Positions 14,546 through 24,363 of a stretch of DNA of 56,910 nt are shown here, one piece after another. Position 1 is the first letter of the stretch. Each line of letters starts with the position of its first letter. The stretch spans positions 1 to 56,910 of the forward strand of contig JAPVWO010000265.1 in the NCBI GenBank assembly GCA_027493375.1, in the 5' to 3' direction. The position numbers were made by a program, and so were the translations under genes. The notes below the pieces were generated by a model. That model saw only the letters and a program-made list of their open reading frames with translations. It made no database searches and had not been told where the DNA came from. Source of the stretch: Candidatus Multivorans thiocomprendens (GTDB lineage Bacteria; Acidobacteriota; Thermoanaerobaculia; Multivoradales; Multivoraceae).

Positions 14546-17299
14546 TCAGGCTACGCCCCCTTCGCCCACCATCTTGGTGTACAGCGCGAAGAGCTTCTCC
14601 AGCCGCTCCGTATCGTTGCGGAAGCGGCGGCCGACGTAGATGCGTTCAAGGACCTCGTCGTTCCGGTCATGGGCGGCGCGGACGTTCTCCGGCATGCGGT
14701 CGGGGGCGTAGAGATCGGCGATTGTCGCGGGAAAATGCGCCTCGCGTGCCAACAGGATGTTCTCGGCGCACTCGGTCAGGTCCGCCCGGTTCTTCTCCGT
14801 AAGGACGGGCACGGGGAAGGTGTTCCAGCCCAAGGTGTTTGAGTACGAGAAGTCCTCGCGCAGTCGAACGCACACGGTGCCTATCCAGACCCAGTGAAGA
14901 CGTGAAGCGATCAGCGCCATGTTCCACAGTGGTGCGTCGTAGAGCGCGAAGTTCCGGTCCCCTATGATGGTGCCGGCGGCGACCAAGCCCACCGGCAAAT
15001 GCGAACGGTTCTCGGACGAGACTCGTGGAACGACGATCGCAGTCTCGGTTCCCGACTGGCGGACTTCGCCGAATCGATGCGGCGTACTGGCCAGCTGCCT
15101 CGTTGTGTTGCGATCGGAGGCCGCTCGCCGCACACGAACGGCCTCAAACCGAGCAGCGAGCCAGTCGTTCTCCGTGGCCTCCGATCGGTCATCGTCTGCA
15201 ATCCAAATGCACCGTCGTTCCGCACCGTGGATGAACTCCTGAGAACCTACGAACGAACGGATGAAGCGAGCAGGCACGTCGTGACCTTGAACGGCAGCTT
15301 TCTCTTCGTCGCGATCCAACAGCAGGTGGCCACCCTCGTTCGGCATGTTGCCGAAGCGCATTTCGCACAACTCCGTCATCGGCTTTCTTCGGGCTCGCAC
15401 GACCACATCGGAACCGCTAACGAGATAGGGATTGATGTTCTGCGTCTCCCGAACCATGGTCTCGCCGTTGGTCCCGACTGAGTAGAGTCGCCGTATAGGA
15501 GCGGGACGGTTCGAGATCCCCACGATTGCCACAGTTACGCCCGCATTGTGGCTCGCAAGATTCGCCCACTTGAAGCTCGTGTGTGCGAAGGCGATCTTGT
15601 GGCCGGTCTGGAGCACTAGCGGCCATAGCGTCCCGACCTGGCGCCCCTGGCAGATCGAGTTAGTAGCCACGAACGCCGACACCGTGGGCGTATGCGCGCC
15701 GTAGTCGGCAGCTTTCATGAACCAGCCGGCCACGTAGTCGAGCGATCTCCACTTTCTCGACCGGCCTTCGAACACTCCCTTGAGGTCGGCCTTCTGTTCC
15801 GCCGTCTGCCACTGGCTACCCCGGTAAGGCGGGTTCCCACAGATGTAGGTTTCCCCGCCCTGGTTCTCAAAGTCGATCTCCGGTTGATCGAGTGGCGTCT
15901 GGAAGAGATCGTCGGCGACGAGTCTGACGCCGGTTCCTGTCTGTGGGCAGACGCGGACCCAGTCGACGCGAAGAGCGTTCGCGCACGTGATCCAGTTGTC
16001 TTCGTCGAGCGGCAGGACAGCGGCCACGGCCTCTCGCTGGCCGAGGTAGTTCACGTTGCACTGATACTCGGCGATTACGAGAGCGAGGCGTGCGACCTCG
16101 GCCGCGAAGTCGCCGATCTCGATCCCGCGGAAGTTGCTGATCGGGATGCCTGGCTTGCGCTCGCTCTCTCCCCGGCGCCGGTTGATCTCGGCCTCGATAG
16201 CCCGCATCTCCTTGTAGGCGATGACGAGGAAGTTGCCCGACCCGCAGGCCGGGTCGAACACCCGAATCCTGGCCAGACGGTTTCTCAGGTTCAACAGCTT
16301 CCTGCCATTGTCGCCCGCTTCCTCCAGTCGCTCGCGCAGGTCGTCGAGGAAGAGGGGGTTCAGCACCTTGAGGATGTTCGGAACGCTCGTGTAGTGCATT
16401 CCCAGATTGCCGCGCTCCTCGTCGACCGCCACCGCCTGGACCATGGAGCCGAAGATGTCCGGGTTGATCTTCTTCCAGTCGAGGTTCCCGATGTGGAGAA
16501 GGTACGACCGAGCGATCCGGCTGAAACGCGGAGGTAGCGTCAAGTCCGCGAAGAGGCCGCCATTGACGTACGGGAAGACCTCGGCCCAGCGAGGCAGTCC
16601 TGCCGTCGCCCGCTTCTCCACCTCGGTCTTCATGGCGCGGAAGATCTCGTGAACAACTTTGTGCGTGTTAGAGCCATCCGGCGCGGTCATCTTCTCGATA
16701 GTGCCGGTGAACGGCGCCTGGTCGGGCAAGATCTCGGTATCCTCGGCGAAGAAGCAGAAGATGAGCCGCGCCATGAAGTGGTTCATGTCGCGCCGCCGGT
16801 CCACAGTCCCCCAGTCGGCGTTGTGTTTCAGCAACTCAACGTAGAGCCGGTTCAGCCGGCCGGTTGCCTTGATGTCGAAGGCACTTTCGCGGATCTGCCT
16901 GACGGTCGAGATTCCGGCCAGCGGCAGGAAGAACCCGAAGTGCTCGTGGAACTCTGGGAAGTCGCAGACAACGAGGTCTCCGCTCTCCATCTCCTCGGCG
17001 TGGAACTCTCGCCCGTCGGTGGCCAAGACGAACTTGGCTCTGGCGCGGCCAGTCTCTGGACTCGTCTTCAAGTCATTTATCGCGGGTGCCACTCCGCCGA
17101 CCGGGACGACCTTGATGTGGATGTTGTTCCGCTGGAGAACCCCACCAACGTCGGACCGGTTCGTAGTGCCTGCGCGGAGACGCTTGATGGTGGTCGGCCT
17201 GTTCCCAAACGCCTGCAGGAAGGCGAAGGGGAACTCGGCCGCGTCGAAGGCTTGGCCCGCGAGAACGGAGACGGCCTCTTCAATCTCGACTGGATTCAC
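14546..17299 (-). CDS. MmeI-like class I SAM-dependent DNA methyltransferase, 917 aa
   Basis: Adenine-N6-type DNA methyltransferase of the large MmeI/PglX-like class. SAM motif I is FDPACGSGNF (348-357) and catalytic motif IV is NPPY (489-492). The helical spacer AFDIKATGRLNRLYVELLK precedes them, and a target-recognition region fills about 620-850. The N-terminal 130 residues hold the position of the MmeI nuclease domain, but no D...ExK signature is visible, so it may only modify DNA. The GTG start is the first codon after an in-frame TGA. First gene of a five-gene operon whose helicase and GIY-YIG proteins could supply restriction. Confidence 0.87.
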   Translation of the reverse strand: MNPVEIEEAVSVLAGQAFDAAEFPFAFLQAFGNRPTTIKRLRAGTTNRSDVGGVLQRNNIHIKVVPVGGVAPAINDLKTSPETGRARAKFVLATDGREFHAEEMESGDLVVCDFPEFHEHFGFFLPLAGISTVRQIRESAFDIKATGRLNRLYVELLKHNADWGTVDRRRDMNHFMARLIFCFFAEDTEILPDQAPFTGTIEKMTAPDGSNTHKVVHEIFRAMKTEVEKRATAGLPRWAEVFPYVNGGLFADLTLPPRFSRIARSYLLHIGNLDWKKINPDIFGSMVQAVAVDEERGNLGMHYTSVPNILKVLNPLFLDDLRERLEEAGDNGRKLLNLRNRLARIRVFDPACGSGNFLVIAYKEMRAIEAEINRRRGESERKPGIPISNFRGIEIGDFAAEVARLALVIAEYQCNVNYLGQREAVAAVLPLDEDNWITCANALRVDWVRVCPQTGTGVRLVADDLFQTPLDQPEIDFENQGGETYICGNPPYRGSQWQTAEQKADLKGVFEGRSRKWRSLDYVAGWFMKAADYGAHTPTVSAFVATNSICQGRQVGTLWPLVLQTGHKIAFAHTSFKWANLASHNAGVTVAIVGISNRPAPIRRLYSVGTNGETMVRETQNINPYLVSGSDVVVRARRKPMTELCEMRFGNMPNEGGHLLLDRDEEKAAVQGHDVPARFIRSFVGSQEFIHGAERRCIWIADDDRSEATENDWLAARFEAVRVRRAASDRNTTRQLASTPHRFGEVRQSGTETAIVVPRVSSENRSHLPVGLVAAGTIIGDRNFALYDAPLWNMALIASRLHWVWIGTVCVRLREDFSYSNTLGWNTFPVPVLTEKNRADLTECAENILLAREAHFPATIADLYAPDRMPENVRAAHDRNDEVLERIYVGRRFRNDTERLEKLFALYTKMVGEGGVA

Positions 17300-17554
17300 A
17301 GGTCAATCCAGACTCACCATGACCATCGAGGATTCCCTATCCGCTAGCCGCAAGATAGCATGGGCTCCCGCGTCAGCGGGTCGCGATGGTGAGGCGGCCC
17401 GTCCGTGTCAGCGGTTCAGGCCCTACCGCACGGGGAACTCCGAAGAAAGCGGTTGGCCCCAAAGTCAGGCGTGGCCGTGCGTCGGACTCCTAGCGCCCAC
17501 AGGGTTGCGCGTGCCAGGCCGCCTAGGCGAGGCGACGCGGAGCGGGCCCGACAT

Positions 17555-17956
17555 CTAGGAACGCCCCGATTCGTGCTCGCCCGGATAGAGGTCAATCAGT
17601 GCTCCGAACAGGTCTCCAGCCCACAGCTTGATCTCCTCGAAGCGTCTGATCTCAGCAGCGGCATCGTCCGGTTCAATCGACCAAGCCAAGATGTTGGTGA
17701 CGTAGCTGGACCGGTGGACGACGTCGTTCCGCGCTCCACAGAAGGCATCTAGGGACTCATGGAGGTCACTGTCGATGCACGGTTTCAAGTACTCGATCAC
17801 GCGGCCAAGTGTGGCCCTCGGAAGCCCTCTCCGTTGACGATCGGTAAGTTCGAGACGGCCACTCTCTTCCCATCTCACGGCCAAGTCTCGAGCTTGCTCC
17901 TCGACGGCTTGCGACCATACGAACGCCCAGAACAGGGCATCTTCGTAGGCCTTCAT
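17555..17956 (-). CDS. HEPN-like protein with RNxxxH motif, 133 aa
   Basis: An all-helical small protein with ARNDVVHR: R76-N77-x3-H81 fits the R-x4-6-H active site of HEPN ribonucleases, with the Asn after the Arg typical of the fold. No other domain is seen. It starts 21 nt after the small membrane-protein gene, so the two form an operon at the right end of the element. Many HEPN proteins act in abortive infection or as toxins. That activity here is an inference from one motif and the predicted helices. Confidence 0.6.
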   Translation of the reverse strand: MKAYEDALFWAFVWSQAVEEQARDLAVRWEESGRLELTDRQRRGLPRATLGRVIEYLKPCIDSDLHESLDAFCGARNDVVHRSSYVTNILAWSIEPDDAAAEIRRFEEIKLWAGDLFGALIDLYPGEHESGRS

Positions 17957-17977
17957 GATGCTCGCAGACGACGCGCT

Positions 17978-18286
17978 CTACTGGTTCCGCCGAGCGAGAT
18001 TGCCAGCAAGAGCACCGATAACCGCGGCCGAGTTCGCATCGGCCTTCTGCCGACCCTTGCCAACTGCGTAGCCGATGGCCAAGAGGATGGCCTGCCAGAC
18101 GTAGCCGCCGCCTCCTTCGAGGAGTTGAAGAGCGTTGGTTCGCGTGTCGCCTTCTGCGAAGACGGAGGCTCCGATCAGTGTTCCGGCGACGGCAATGACG
18201 AACACGACCAAGAGGCCGAGCAAGCACATGAGTACCTTCTGCATCCAGACCTGTACTTCACCCCCGGCAGCACCAGCTTCGGCCAT
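17978..18286 (-). CDS. Small two-helix membrane protein, 102 aa
   Basis: Two transmembrane helices are predicted, about residues 17-43 (Leu/Val/Ile/Ala-rich) and 61-78, joined by a short Gly-rich loop with EGDTRTNALQ. A basic, Gln/Asn-rich tail follows. ATG 18286 (MAEAGAAGG) is the likely start. It precedes the HEPN-like gene by 21 nt. Such pairings of a membrane protein with a toxin-like enzyme can be effector-sensor units. I recognise no family. Confidence 0.6.
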   Translation of the reverse strand: MAEAGAAGGEVQVWMQKVLMCLLGLLVVFVIAVAGTLIGASVFAEGDTRTNALQLLEGGGGYVWQAILLAIGYAVGKGRQKADANSAAVIGALAGNLARRNQ

Positions 18287-18385
18287 CTTGTTCTCCCGCT
18301 CGACTGATTTCGTGGACGGTGGAGAGTAGCAGCGGGGCTTCCTGGGGGGCTGAACGAGTCATCAAGCTGCCCGTAAACGGTTGTC

Positions 18386-19783
18386 CTACAAGGACTTACG
18401 TCGGGACCGGCGAAGTCTCGGCTGAAGCCGGTCGAGCAGCACCGCGGCAAGGATCAGCGCACCGAACACGACCTTCTGCTCGTAGGACGCGACACCCGCG
18501 ATGTTCAGGCCGTTCTGGATGACGGCGATGATCATCGCGCCGATCAGCGTCCCCGCAATCCGGCCTCGGCCGCCCGCGAGGCTCGCGCCGCCGACCACGA
18601 CGGCGGCGATGACCTGCAGTTCGTAGAGCTCACCGGCGTTGGGCCGCCCGCCCTCGAAGCGGGAGGCGTCGACGATGCCCGCCAGGCCGGCGAACGCCCC
18701 GCACAGGCAGTAGACGGCGAGCAACACCGCGGTCACCGGCGCGCCGGAGAGGCGTGCCGCCTCGACGTTGCCGCCGACCGCGTAGACGTAGCGTCCGAAC
18801 ATGGTCCGCGTCATCAGCAGGTGGGCGGCCACGAACAGGACGAGCATGAGCACGATCGGATTCGGCACGCCGAGCACGGCGCCGTTGCCGAGCCAGGCGA
18901 AGGCCGCCGCATCGACCCTCACGGCCTCCGGCGTACCCTCCGCGCCGCCGCCGACCAGACGCCGTTGATGACCGACGGCGAGGATCAGGGCCAGGCCGCG
19001 GGCGAGCATCATCAGCCCAAGGGTGGCCACGAACGGCGGTACCCGGAACGCGGTGACCATGGTCCCGCTGAGCAGACCGCCCAGGGCAGCCGCCGCGACA
19101 CCCAGGAGCATCGCTGCCAGAAGTCCCGCTGGCGAGGCCGCGGCGCCGCCGAACCACTCCTGCGCCGCAACCGCGGCGATCACGCCGGCCAGCGCCAACA
19201 GGCTGCCCACGGAGAGATCGATGCCCGCGGTCAGGATGACGAGGGTCATGCCGAGCGCGATGATCGCGATGTCCGCGTTCTGGTTCACCACGTTGAGCAG
19301 GTTGCGGGCGGTCAGGAACGTCGGCCAGTGGTAGCTCCTCGGCGCGAACACCGGCGTCCCGGCGGTTCGCACGGGCCCCCACTCGGACGCGATCCGGTGG
19401 GTGGCGATCGCGTCGAGGGAACCGCCGGCCCCGGCGACCCGCTCCAGTTCGAGCCGCACGTCGCGCGGCTGACCGAACACGCGGCCGGCGATCCGGGCGC
19501 CGGCGGCGTCGAGGCCCTGTTCGATCGCCTGCACGAACACCCGGTCGCCCTCCGTGTCCCGCGCCACGACGAGTACCGAGCAGGGCGCCTGGCACGCCTC
19601 CAGCACCTGTCGCGCGACCGCGGCGCCGGAACGACTCGTGATCGGGTTCTGCTCCCGCCAGGTCGCCGCACTCGAGATCAGGCAGAGGAGAGCCAGCACG
19701 ACGACCGAGAGGTTCCGGCCCAGGAGGTCCAGCGACCGGCGACGCCACCGGCCGGCGGCGGACTCCGCGACCCCTTCAGGCAA
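18386..19783 (-). CDS. Sugar ABC transporter permease (RbsC-type) with a periplasmic insertion
   Basis: Inner-membrane channel subunit of a ribose/galactofuranose-type importer. The core carries GMTLVILTAGIDLSVGS, PPFVATLGLMMLARG and VVVGGASLAGGRGRIAGTL. At 465 aa it is about 140 longer than usual. The extra part lies between the first helix (about 25-43) and the next, and reads like a soluble domain (CSVLVVARDTEGDRVFVQAI...). That place faces the periplasm. Its ATG overlaps the ATPase stop by 8 nt. The TAG stop lies at the putative right edge of the mobile element, and the gene is not truncated. Confidence 0.88.
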   Translation of the reverse strand: MPEGVAESAAGRWRRRSLDLLGRNLSVVVLALLCLISSAATWREQNPITSRSGAAVARQVLEACQAPCSVLVVARDTEGDRVFVQAIEQGLDAAGARIAGRVFGQPRDVRLELERVAGAGGSLDAIATHRIASEWGPVRTAGTPVFAPRSYHWPTFLTARNLLNVVNQNADIAIIALGMTLVILTAGIDLSVGSLLALAGVIAAVAAQEWFGGAAASPAGLLAAMLLGVAAAALGGLLSGTMVTAFRVPPFVATLGLMMLARGLALILAVGHQRRLVGGGAEGTPEAVRVDAAAFAWLGNGAVLGVPNPIVLMLVLFVAAHLLMTRTMFGRYVYAVGGNVEAARLSGAPVTAVLLAVYCLCGAFAGLAGIVDASRFEGGRPNAGELYELQVIAAVVVGGASLAGGRGRIAGTLIGAMIIAVIQNGLNIAGVASYEQKVVFGALILAAVLLDRLQPRLRRSRRKSL

Positions 19784-21314
19784 CTGACGGCGCCTCCGAA
19801 AGGCCGATACCGGCGGCGGTACGCAACACGCCGGCCGGATCCGCGTTCGCCGGCTCCGGAATCTCCCCCCGAACCCGCCCGTCGTGCATGACGAGCACGC
19901 GGTCGCTCATGCCGAGAACCTCCTCCAGCTCCGAGCTGATCAGGAGCACGGCCTTGCCCTCCGCCGCCATGCGGCGAATCCACTCGTAGATCTCGTAGCG
20001 CGCCCCGACATCGATGCCCCGGGTCGGCTCGTCGCAAAGAACGACCTTCGCGCCACGCTCGAGCCACCTGGCGATCACGACCTTTTGCTGGTTGCCCCCC
20101 GACAGCGTCGCCACACGCTGGCCGGGCCGGGCAAGCCGGATGTCCAGTTGCTCCCTCCAACGGCTGAAGGCGCGCCCCTCGCGCCGGCGGTCGACCAAAG
20201 CCCGCCAGCGCCGGAAGCGGTCCAGGTTGGGAAGCGCGAAGTTGTCCCGCGCGCTTCGGCTCAGCACGAGACCGTCGCCCCTGCGATCTTCCGGCAGCAG
20301 GCAGATGCCGTTCCTGATCGCCTGGCGCGGCGACCGGAGCTCAAGCCGCCTGCCGTCGAGCCGCACCTCGCCGCGGTCGGGCGCAGCAGCGCCGAAGATC
20401 ATCCGCGCCACGTCGGTCCGGCCCGCTCCCACCAGGCCCGCGAGGCCCAGGACCTCGCCGCGGCGGATATCGAACGAAACGTCCCGGACACGGCGGCCAG
20501 CCGACAGGCCTCGGACCTCGAGCCGCGTCTCACCGATCGCCCCCGGAAGTCGAGGGGGAAACTCCGCGCTCAGGGCGCGGCCCACCATCGTCTCGATCAG
20601 CCTGTCACGATCGAGCGGCGCGAGTCCGTCGTCGCCGCCGGCAGATTCGCGCCGGTCGATGCTCCGCACCAGTTCGCCGTCGCGGAGCACGGCGACCCGG
20701 TCGGCCACCGCCTCGATCTCCTCCAGCCGGTGGCTGATGTAGATCGCGGCCGCCCCACGGCGCGCCAGTTCCCGCACCTGGCGCAGCAGCGCACGCGCCT
20801 CGCGCGGCGAAAGGGCCGCCGTCGGCTCGTCCAGGATCAGCAGCCGGGGTTCGAGCGCCAGAGCCTTCGCGATCTCGACCGCCTGACGGGCGCCGAGGGA
20901 CAGCTCCGAGCAGCGGGCGCCCGGATCGATGTCCATCTCGAGCAGGCGAAGCAGCCGGCGCGCCTCCCGCTCCTCCCAGCGTCGGCGGACGATGCCGCGC
21001 CGGGACCAGCCGGCGCCGAGAAAGAGGTTCTCGCGCACGCTCAGTTGCGGCACCAGGCTGAGTTCCTGGTGGATCACGGCGATCCCTCGCTGGCGGGCAT
21101 CCGCCGGCGACGCGAACGCGGCGGCTCGGCCGTCCAACTCGATCCGGCCGCCGTCCGGCCGTTCCGCGCCCGAGACGATCCGGATCAGCGTGCTCTTGCC
21201 GGCGCCGTTCTCCCCGACCAGGCCCAGCACCTCGCCCGCGCCTACCGCCAGGCTGACGGCGCGAAGCGCGTCCACGCCCGGGTAGCCCTTGCTGATCCGC
21301 TGGAGTTCGAGCAA
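19776..21314 (-). CDS. Sugar ABC transporter ATP-binding protein (RbsA-type, two ABC domains)
   Basis: Energises sugar uptake. The 512 aa contain two fused nucleotide-binding domains. Domain 1 has Walker A GENGAGKST, signature LSLGARQAVEIAKAL and Walker B LLILDEPTAALS. Domain 2 has the degenerate loop GLVGAGRTD and a good signature LSGGNQQKV with Walker B VVLCDEPTRGID. This uneven pair is standard for RbsA/MglA. The start is TTG at 21314, 18 nt after the binding-protein gene stop. The overlap with the permease shows one operon. Confidence 0.92.
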   Translation of the reverse strand: MLELQRISKGYPGVDALRAVSLAVGAGEVLGLVGENGAGKSTLIRIVSGAERPDGGRIELDGRAAAFASPADARQRGIAVIHQELSLVPQLSVRENLFLGAGWSRRGIVRRRWEEREARRLLRLLEMDIDPGARCSELSLGARQAVEIAKALALEPRLLILDEPTAALSPREARALLRQVRELARRGAAAIYISHRLEEIEAVADRVAVLRDGELVRSIDRRESAGGDDGLAPLDRDRLIETMVGRALSAEFPPRLPGAIGETRLEVRGLSAGRRVRDVSFDIRRGEVLGLAGLVGAGRTDVARMIFGAAAPDRGEVRLDGRRLELRSPRQAIRNGICLLPEDRRGDGLVLSRSARDNFALPNLDRFRRWRALVDRRREGRAFSRWREQLDIRLARPGQRVATLSGGNQQKVVIARWLERGAKVVLCDEPTRGIDVGARYEIYEWIRRMAAEGKAVLLISSELEEVLGMSDRVLVMHDGRVRGEIPEPANADPAGVLRTAAGIGLSEAPSVA

Positions 21315-21331
21315 GTGGCTGTGCGCCGTCT

Positions 21332-22312
21332 TCAGTCGAGTGCCGGATCCTGCTCGGCGTCGGCCTGCCGGTAGAGCGCCGTCGGGATCAGGTGGACGCG
21401 CTCGAAGTCCTCGCCGTCGAGATAGCTCACGATGTTCCGCACCGTCATGACCCCCATCCGGTCCGGATACTGGATCGGGTCAGCGTAGATCTTGCCGTCC
21501 CGGATCGCCTGCTTGCCCGCGAGCTCACCGTCGAAGCCCACGATCTTCACCTGGTCGGCGCGTCCGGCCTGCTCGAGCGCGGTGCGCGCGCCGAGCGCCG
21601 AGGGATCGTTGATCGCGAACACGCCGGCGAGGTCGGGATAGGCCTGGATGCCGTCCGCCATCGCCCGGTAACCCTCGTCGCGCAGACCGCCGCCTTCGAG
21701 CTCGGCGACGATCTCGATCCGGCCCTCGGTCCGATCCCGGTTGTACGCCCCGATCGCGTGGCGGAAGCCGTCCACGCGGAGGACGCAGGAGTTGGCCTGC
21801 TTGAAATGCAGCACCAGCACCTGGCCGCCGGCCTCGCCGAGCGCCTCGATCATCGCCTCGCCGGCAAGCAGCCCGCCCTGGTAGTTGTCGGTGCCGACGT
21901 GACCGGCGACCTCGACTCCCTCGGCGACGGCCTGGAGATCGGACGTGAACACCGGCACGCCGGCTTCGTTCGCCCGCCGGACCGCCGGGCCGATGGCGAT
22001 CCGGTCCACCGGGTTGAGGACGATCGCGGCGACGCCGGAGGCCAGGAAGTTGTCGACCTGCTGCGACTGGCGGTTCACGTCCCGCTCGGCATCGGTGACC
22101 ACCACATCGAAGCCGTGGCGTTCGGCCTCCGCGGTCATCGTGTCCGCGATGATCTTGAAGAAGGGGTTCTTCAGCGTCATCGCGGAGAAGCCGATCGTGC
22201 CCCGCGCGGCGGTGTCTTCACCGCCTTCACCCGCGCCCGGGTCCGCGCCGCCACACGCGCCCAGCGCGAAGACGAGTACAACCGCGAGGGTCCCCGCCAG
22301 CGCCCGGTTCAC
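21332..22312 (-). CDS. Sugar ABC transporter substrate-binding lipoprotein (RbsB/YtfQ-like), 326 aa
   Basis: A periplasmic-binding protein 4 fold. The GTG start at 22312 gives a lipoprotein signal, VNRALAGTLAVVLVFALGAC, followed by GGADPG. Mature domain signatures are GTIGFSAMTLKNPFFK, DFNxD-like VDNFLASGVAAIVLNPVD, GVPVFTSD and VFAINDPSALGA, typical of ribose/galactofuranose-type binders. The open frame upstream of 22312 runs into the divergent ABC gene and is a shadow. GGGGAAGGGAT just before the GTG gives a purine-rich ribosome site. The sugar cannot be named. First gene of the SBP-ATPase-permease operon. Confidence 0.9.
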   Translation of the reverse strand: MNRALAGTLAVVLVFALGACGGADPGAGEGGEDTAARGTIGFSAMTLKNPFFKIIADTMTAEAERHGFDVVVTDAERDVNRQSQQVDNFLASGVAAIVLNPVDRIAIGPAVRRANEAGVPVFTSDLQAVAEGVEVAGHVGTDNYQGGLLAGEAMIEALGEAGGQVLVLHFKQANSCVLRVDGFRHAIGAYNRDRTEGRIEIVAELEGGGLRDEGYRAMADGIQAYPDLAGVFAINDPSALGARTALEQAGRADQVKIVGFDGELAGKQAIRDGKIYADPIQYPDRMGVMTVRNIVSYLDGEDFERVHLIPTALYRQADAEQDPALD

Positions 22313-22433
22313 GATCCCTTCCCCATCGTCCCAGTTTCTCCTCCAAGGCCCTGGTAGCCCGTGAACGGCCGATTGTGACACGGCGCCACTCCGTTCGGCA
22401 TGTCCCCTCCGACACCCGGATAGAGTCGCAGCA

Positions 22434-24329
22434 ATGACGGACACGCCTGCTCGCGCACCAACGACCGACGCGGCGCCGCCCCTGCTCCGGATCCGCGAGC
22501 TGCGAACCTGGTTCCACGGCAAGCGCGAGACGGTCCGCGCGGTCGACGACATCGACCTGACCATCGAGGAGGGCGAAACGCTCGGCCTCGTCGGCGAATC
22601 GGGTTCGGGCAAGTCGGTGACCTCGCTGTCGGTGATGCGCCTGCTCGAGAGCACCGCGAACATCGAAACCGGGGAGATCGCGTACTTCGGCCGCGACCTG
22701 ATTCACCTGCCGAACCGCGAGATGCGGAACCTGCGCGGCAAGGACATCGGGATGATCTTCCAGGAGCCGGGCACTTCGCTGAACCCGGTCTTCCGGGTCG
22801 GCGACCAGGTCGGGGAGGCGCTCCGGGTCCATCTCGGGATGAACCGCCAGAGAGCGCGCAGGCGGACGATCGAGCTGTTCGAGGAAGTCGGCATCCCGGA
22901 ACCCGAACGCCGCGTGGACAGCTATCCCCACGAGATGTCGGGCGGCCAGAAGCAGCGGGTGATGATCGCCATGGCCCTGTCGTGCAATCCGAAGCTCCTG
23001 ATCGCGGACGAACCGACGACCGCGCTCGACGTGACGATCCAGGCCCAAATCCTCGACCTGATCCGCAGCCTGCGCGACGAGCGAGGCATGTCCATCCTGT
23101 TCATCAGCCACGACCTGGGGGTGATCGCCGAGATCGCCGACCGGATCGCCGTCATGTTCCGCGGCCGGATCGTCGAGCGCGGCGGGGTGACCGAAGTGTT
23201 CAACGACCCGCGACATCCCTACACCAAGGGACTGCTCGCCTGCCGTCCGCACCTCGACCGCGACTTCCGCCGCCTGCCTACCGTCGCGGACTTCATGGAC
23301 GTGGAAGAGGATGACGGCGAGGGCGAGATCCGAATCACCGAACGCGAGATCACCGAGGACTCGCTGAACGAACTGGTCGGCCGCGGGCGCGGCCGCCTGC
23401 TCCATCCGCGCACCGCGCTCGTGGACCTGGGCTACGCGGAGGATCCGGGACCCGGCGAACTCATGCCGGGCGACACGGAACCGTTGCTTGAGGTGCGCGA
23501 CCTCAAGGTCTACTACCCGATCCGGAGCGGCTTCCTGCGCCGGCAGGTGGGCGACGTCAAGGCCGTCGACGGCATCTCCTTCGACGTCTATCCCGGCCAG
23601 ACGCTCGGGCTGGTGGGAGAATCAGGCTGCGGCAAAACGACGACCGGGCTGGCCCTGCTGCGCCTGATCGACATCACGGCCGGGACGGTCCGGTTCGAGG
23701 ACCAGGACGTCACGGCGATCCCGTCGGGCCGCCTGCGGGCGCTGCGCGGGCAGATGCAGATCATCCTCCAGGATCCCTACTCGTCGCTCAACCCGCGGAT
23801 GACGGTCGAGGCGATGCTCAGCGAGGCGATGGCGATCCACAGGATCGGCGACAGCCGCGGCGACCGCCGCGACCGCGCGGCCCGGCTGCTCGAGGAGGTC
23901 GGCATGGAGACCGGCCATCTGCGGCGCTACCCGCACGAGTTCTCCGGCGGCCAGCGCCAGCGGATATCCGTTGCCCGCGCGCTGGCGGTTCAGCCCAGGC
24001 TGATCATCTGCGACGAATCGGTCTCCGCGCTCGACGTTTCGGTGCAGGCCCAGGTGCTCAATCTGCTCAAGGACCTCCAGGAGGAGCGGGGCCTGACCTA
24101 CATCTTCATCAGTCACGACCTGTCGGTGGTCAAGTTCATGTCCGACATGATGGCCGTCATGCTCGACGGCAGGATCGTCGAACAGGGGCCGTCGGAGGCG
24201 ATCTACGCAGCGCCCCGCGAGGACTACACCCGTCGCCTGATCGACGCCGTTCCCGACGACTCGATCGCCAACATCGAACGCCGGCAGCGGCAGCGGAGAG
24301 AAGCCAGAAGCATGCGCGGCGTCAACTGA
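22434..24329 (+). CDS. Double-ABC peptide/nickel-type transporter ATPase, 631 aa
   Basis: A fusion of two DppD/DppF-like ATPase domains, as in GsiA/YejF. Domain 1 has Walker A GESGSGKS (about 61-68), signature [15 protein letters not shown] and [12 protein letters not shown]. Domain 2 has [23 protein letters not shown] and [12 protein letters not shown]; the Walker B ends DES rather than the usual DEP. Each half keeps the oligopeptide-binding tail ([16 protein letters not shown]). The linker (about 285-350) is acidic. No permease or binding protein lies next to it, so it must serve subunits coded elsewhere. It diverges from the sugar operon over 121 nt. Confidence 0.9.
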   Translation: MTDTPARAPTTDAAPPLLRIRELRTWFHGKRETVRAVDDIDLTIEEGETLGLVGESGSGKSVTSLSVMRLLESTANIETGEIAYFGRDLIHLPNREMRNLRGKDIGMIFQEPGTSLNPVFRVGDQVGEALRVHLGMNRQRARRRTIELFEEVGIPEPERRVDSYPHEMSGGQKQRVMIAMALSCNPKLLIADEPTTALDVTIQAQILDLIRSLRDERGMSILFISHDLGVIAEIADRIAVMFRGRIVERGGVTEVFNDPRHPYTKGLLACRPHLDRDFRRLPTVADFMDVEEDDGEGEIRITEREITEDSLNELVGRGRGRLLHPRTALVDLGYAEDPGPGELMPGDTEPLLEVRDLKVYYPIRSGFLRRQVGDVKAVDGISFDVYPGQTLGLVGESGCGKTTTGLALLRLIDITAGTVRFEDQDVTAIPSGRLRALRGQMQIILQDPYSSLNPRMTVEAMLSEAMAIHRIGDSRGDRRDRAARLLEEVGMETGHLRRYPHEFSGGQRQRISVARALAVQPRLIICDESVSALDVSVQAQVLNLLKDLQEERGLTYIFISHDLSVVKFMSDMMAVMLDGRIVEQGPSEAIYAAPREDYTRRLIDAVPDDSIANIERRQRQRREARSMRGVN

Positions 24330-24363
24330 CCCGCCAGTCAGGACGGGCCGAGGAAGCACCGAC

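Larger units (their letters stand above)
2150..18385. mobile_element. Candidate integrative mobilizable element (about 16 kb)
   Basis: Seen: a P4-type integrase at the left edge, ColE1-like mob genes, then only accessory genes (TcmP/DUF5131, PIN, methyltransferase-TA-helicase-nuclease operon, HEPN pair). Housekeeping genes lie on both sides: aroE on the left and a sugar ABC importer on the right. No type IV secretion, replication or partition genes are present, so it should be mobilizable rather than self-conjugative. Boundaries are inferred from gene content. The only terminal identity found is an 11-nt match (2151-2161 and 18343-18353), too short to prove attL/attR. Confidence 0.6.

Noticed and set aside
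2151..18353. TGGGGGGCTGA at 2151-2161 and 18343-18353 as attL/attR of the mobile element
   Set aside because: Only 11 nt, G-rich, and flanks do not match; it can occur by chance in such DNA. Kept only as a lead.
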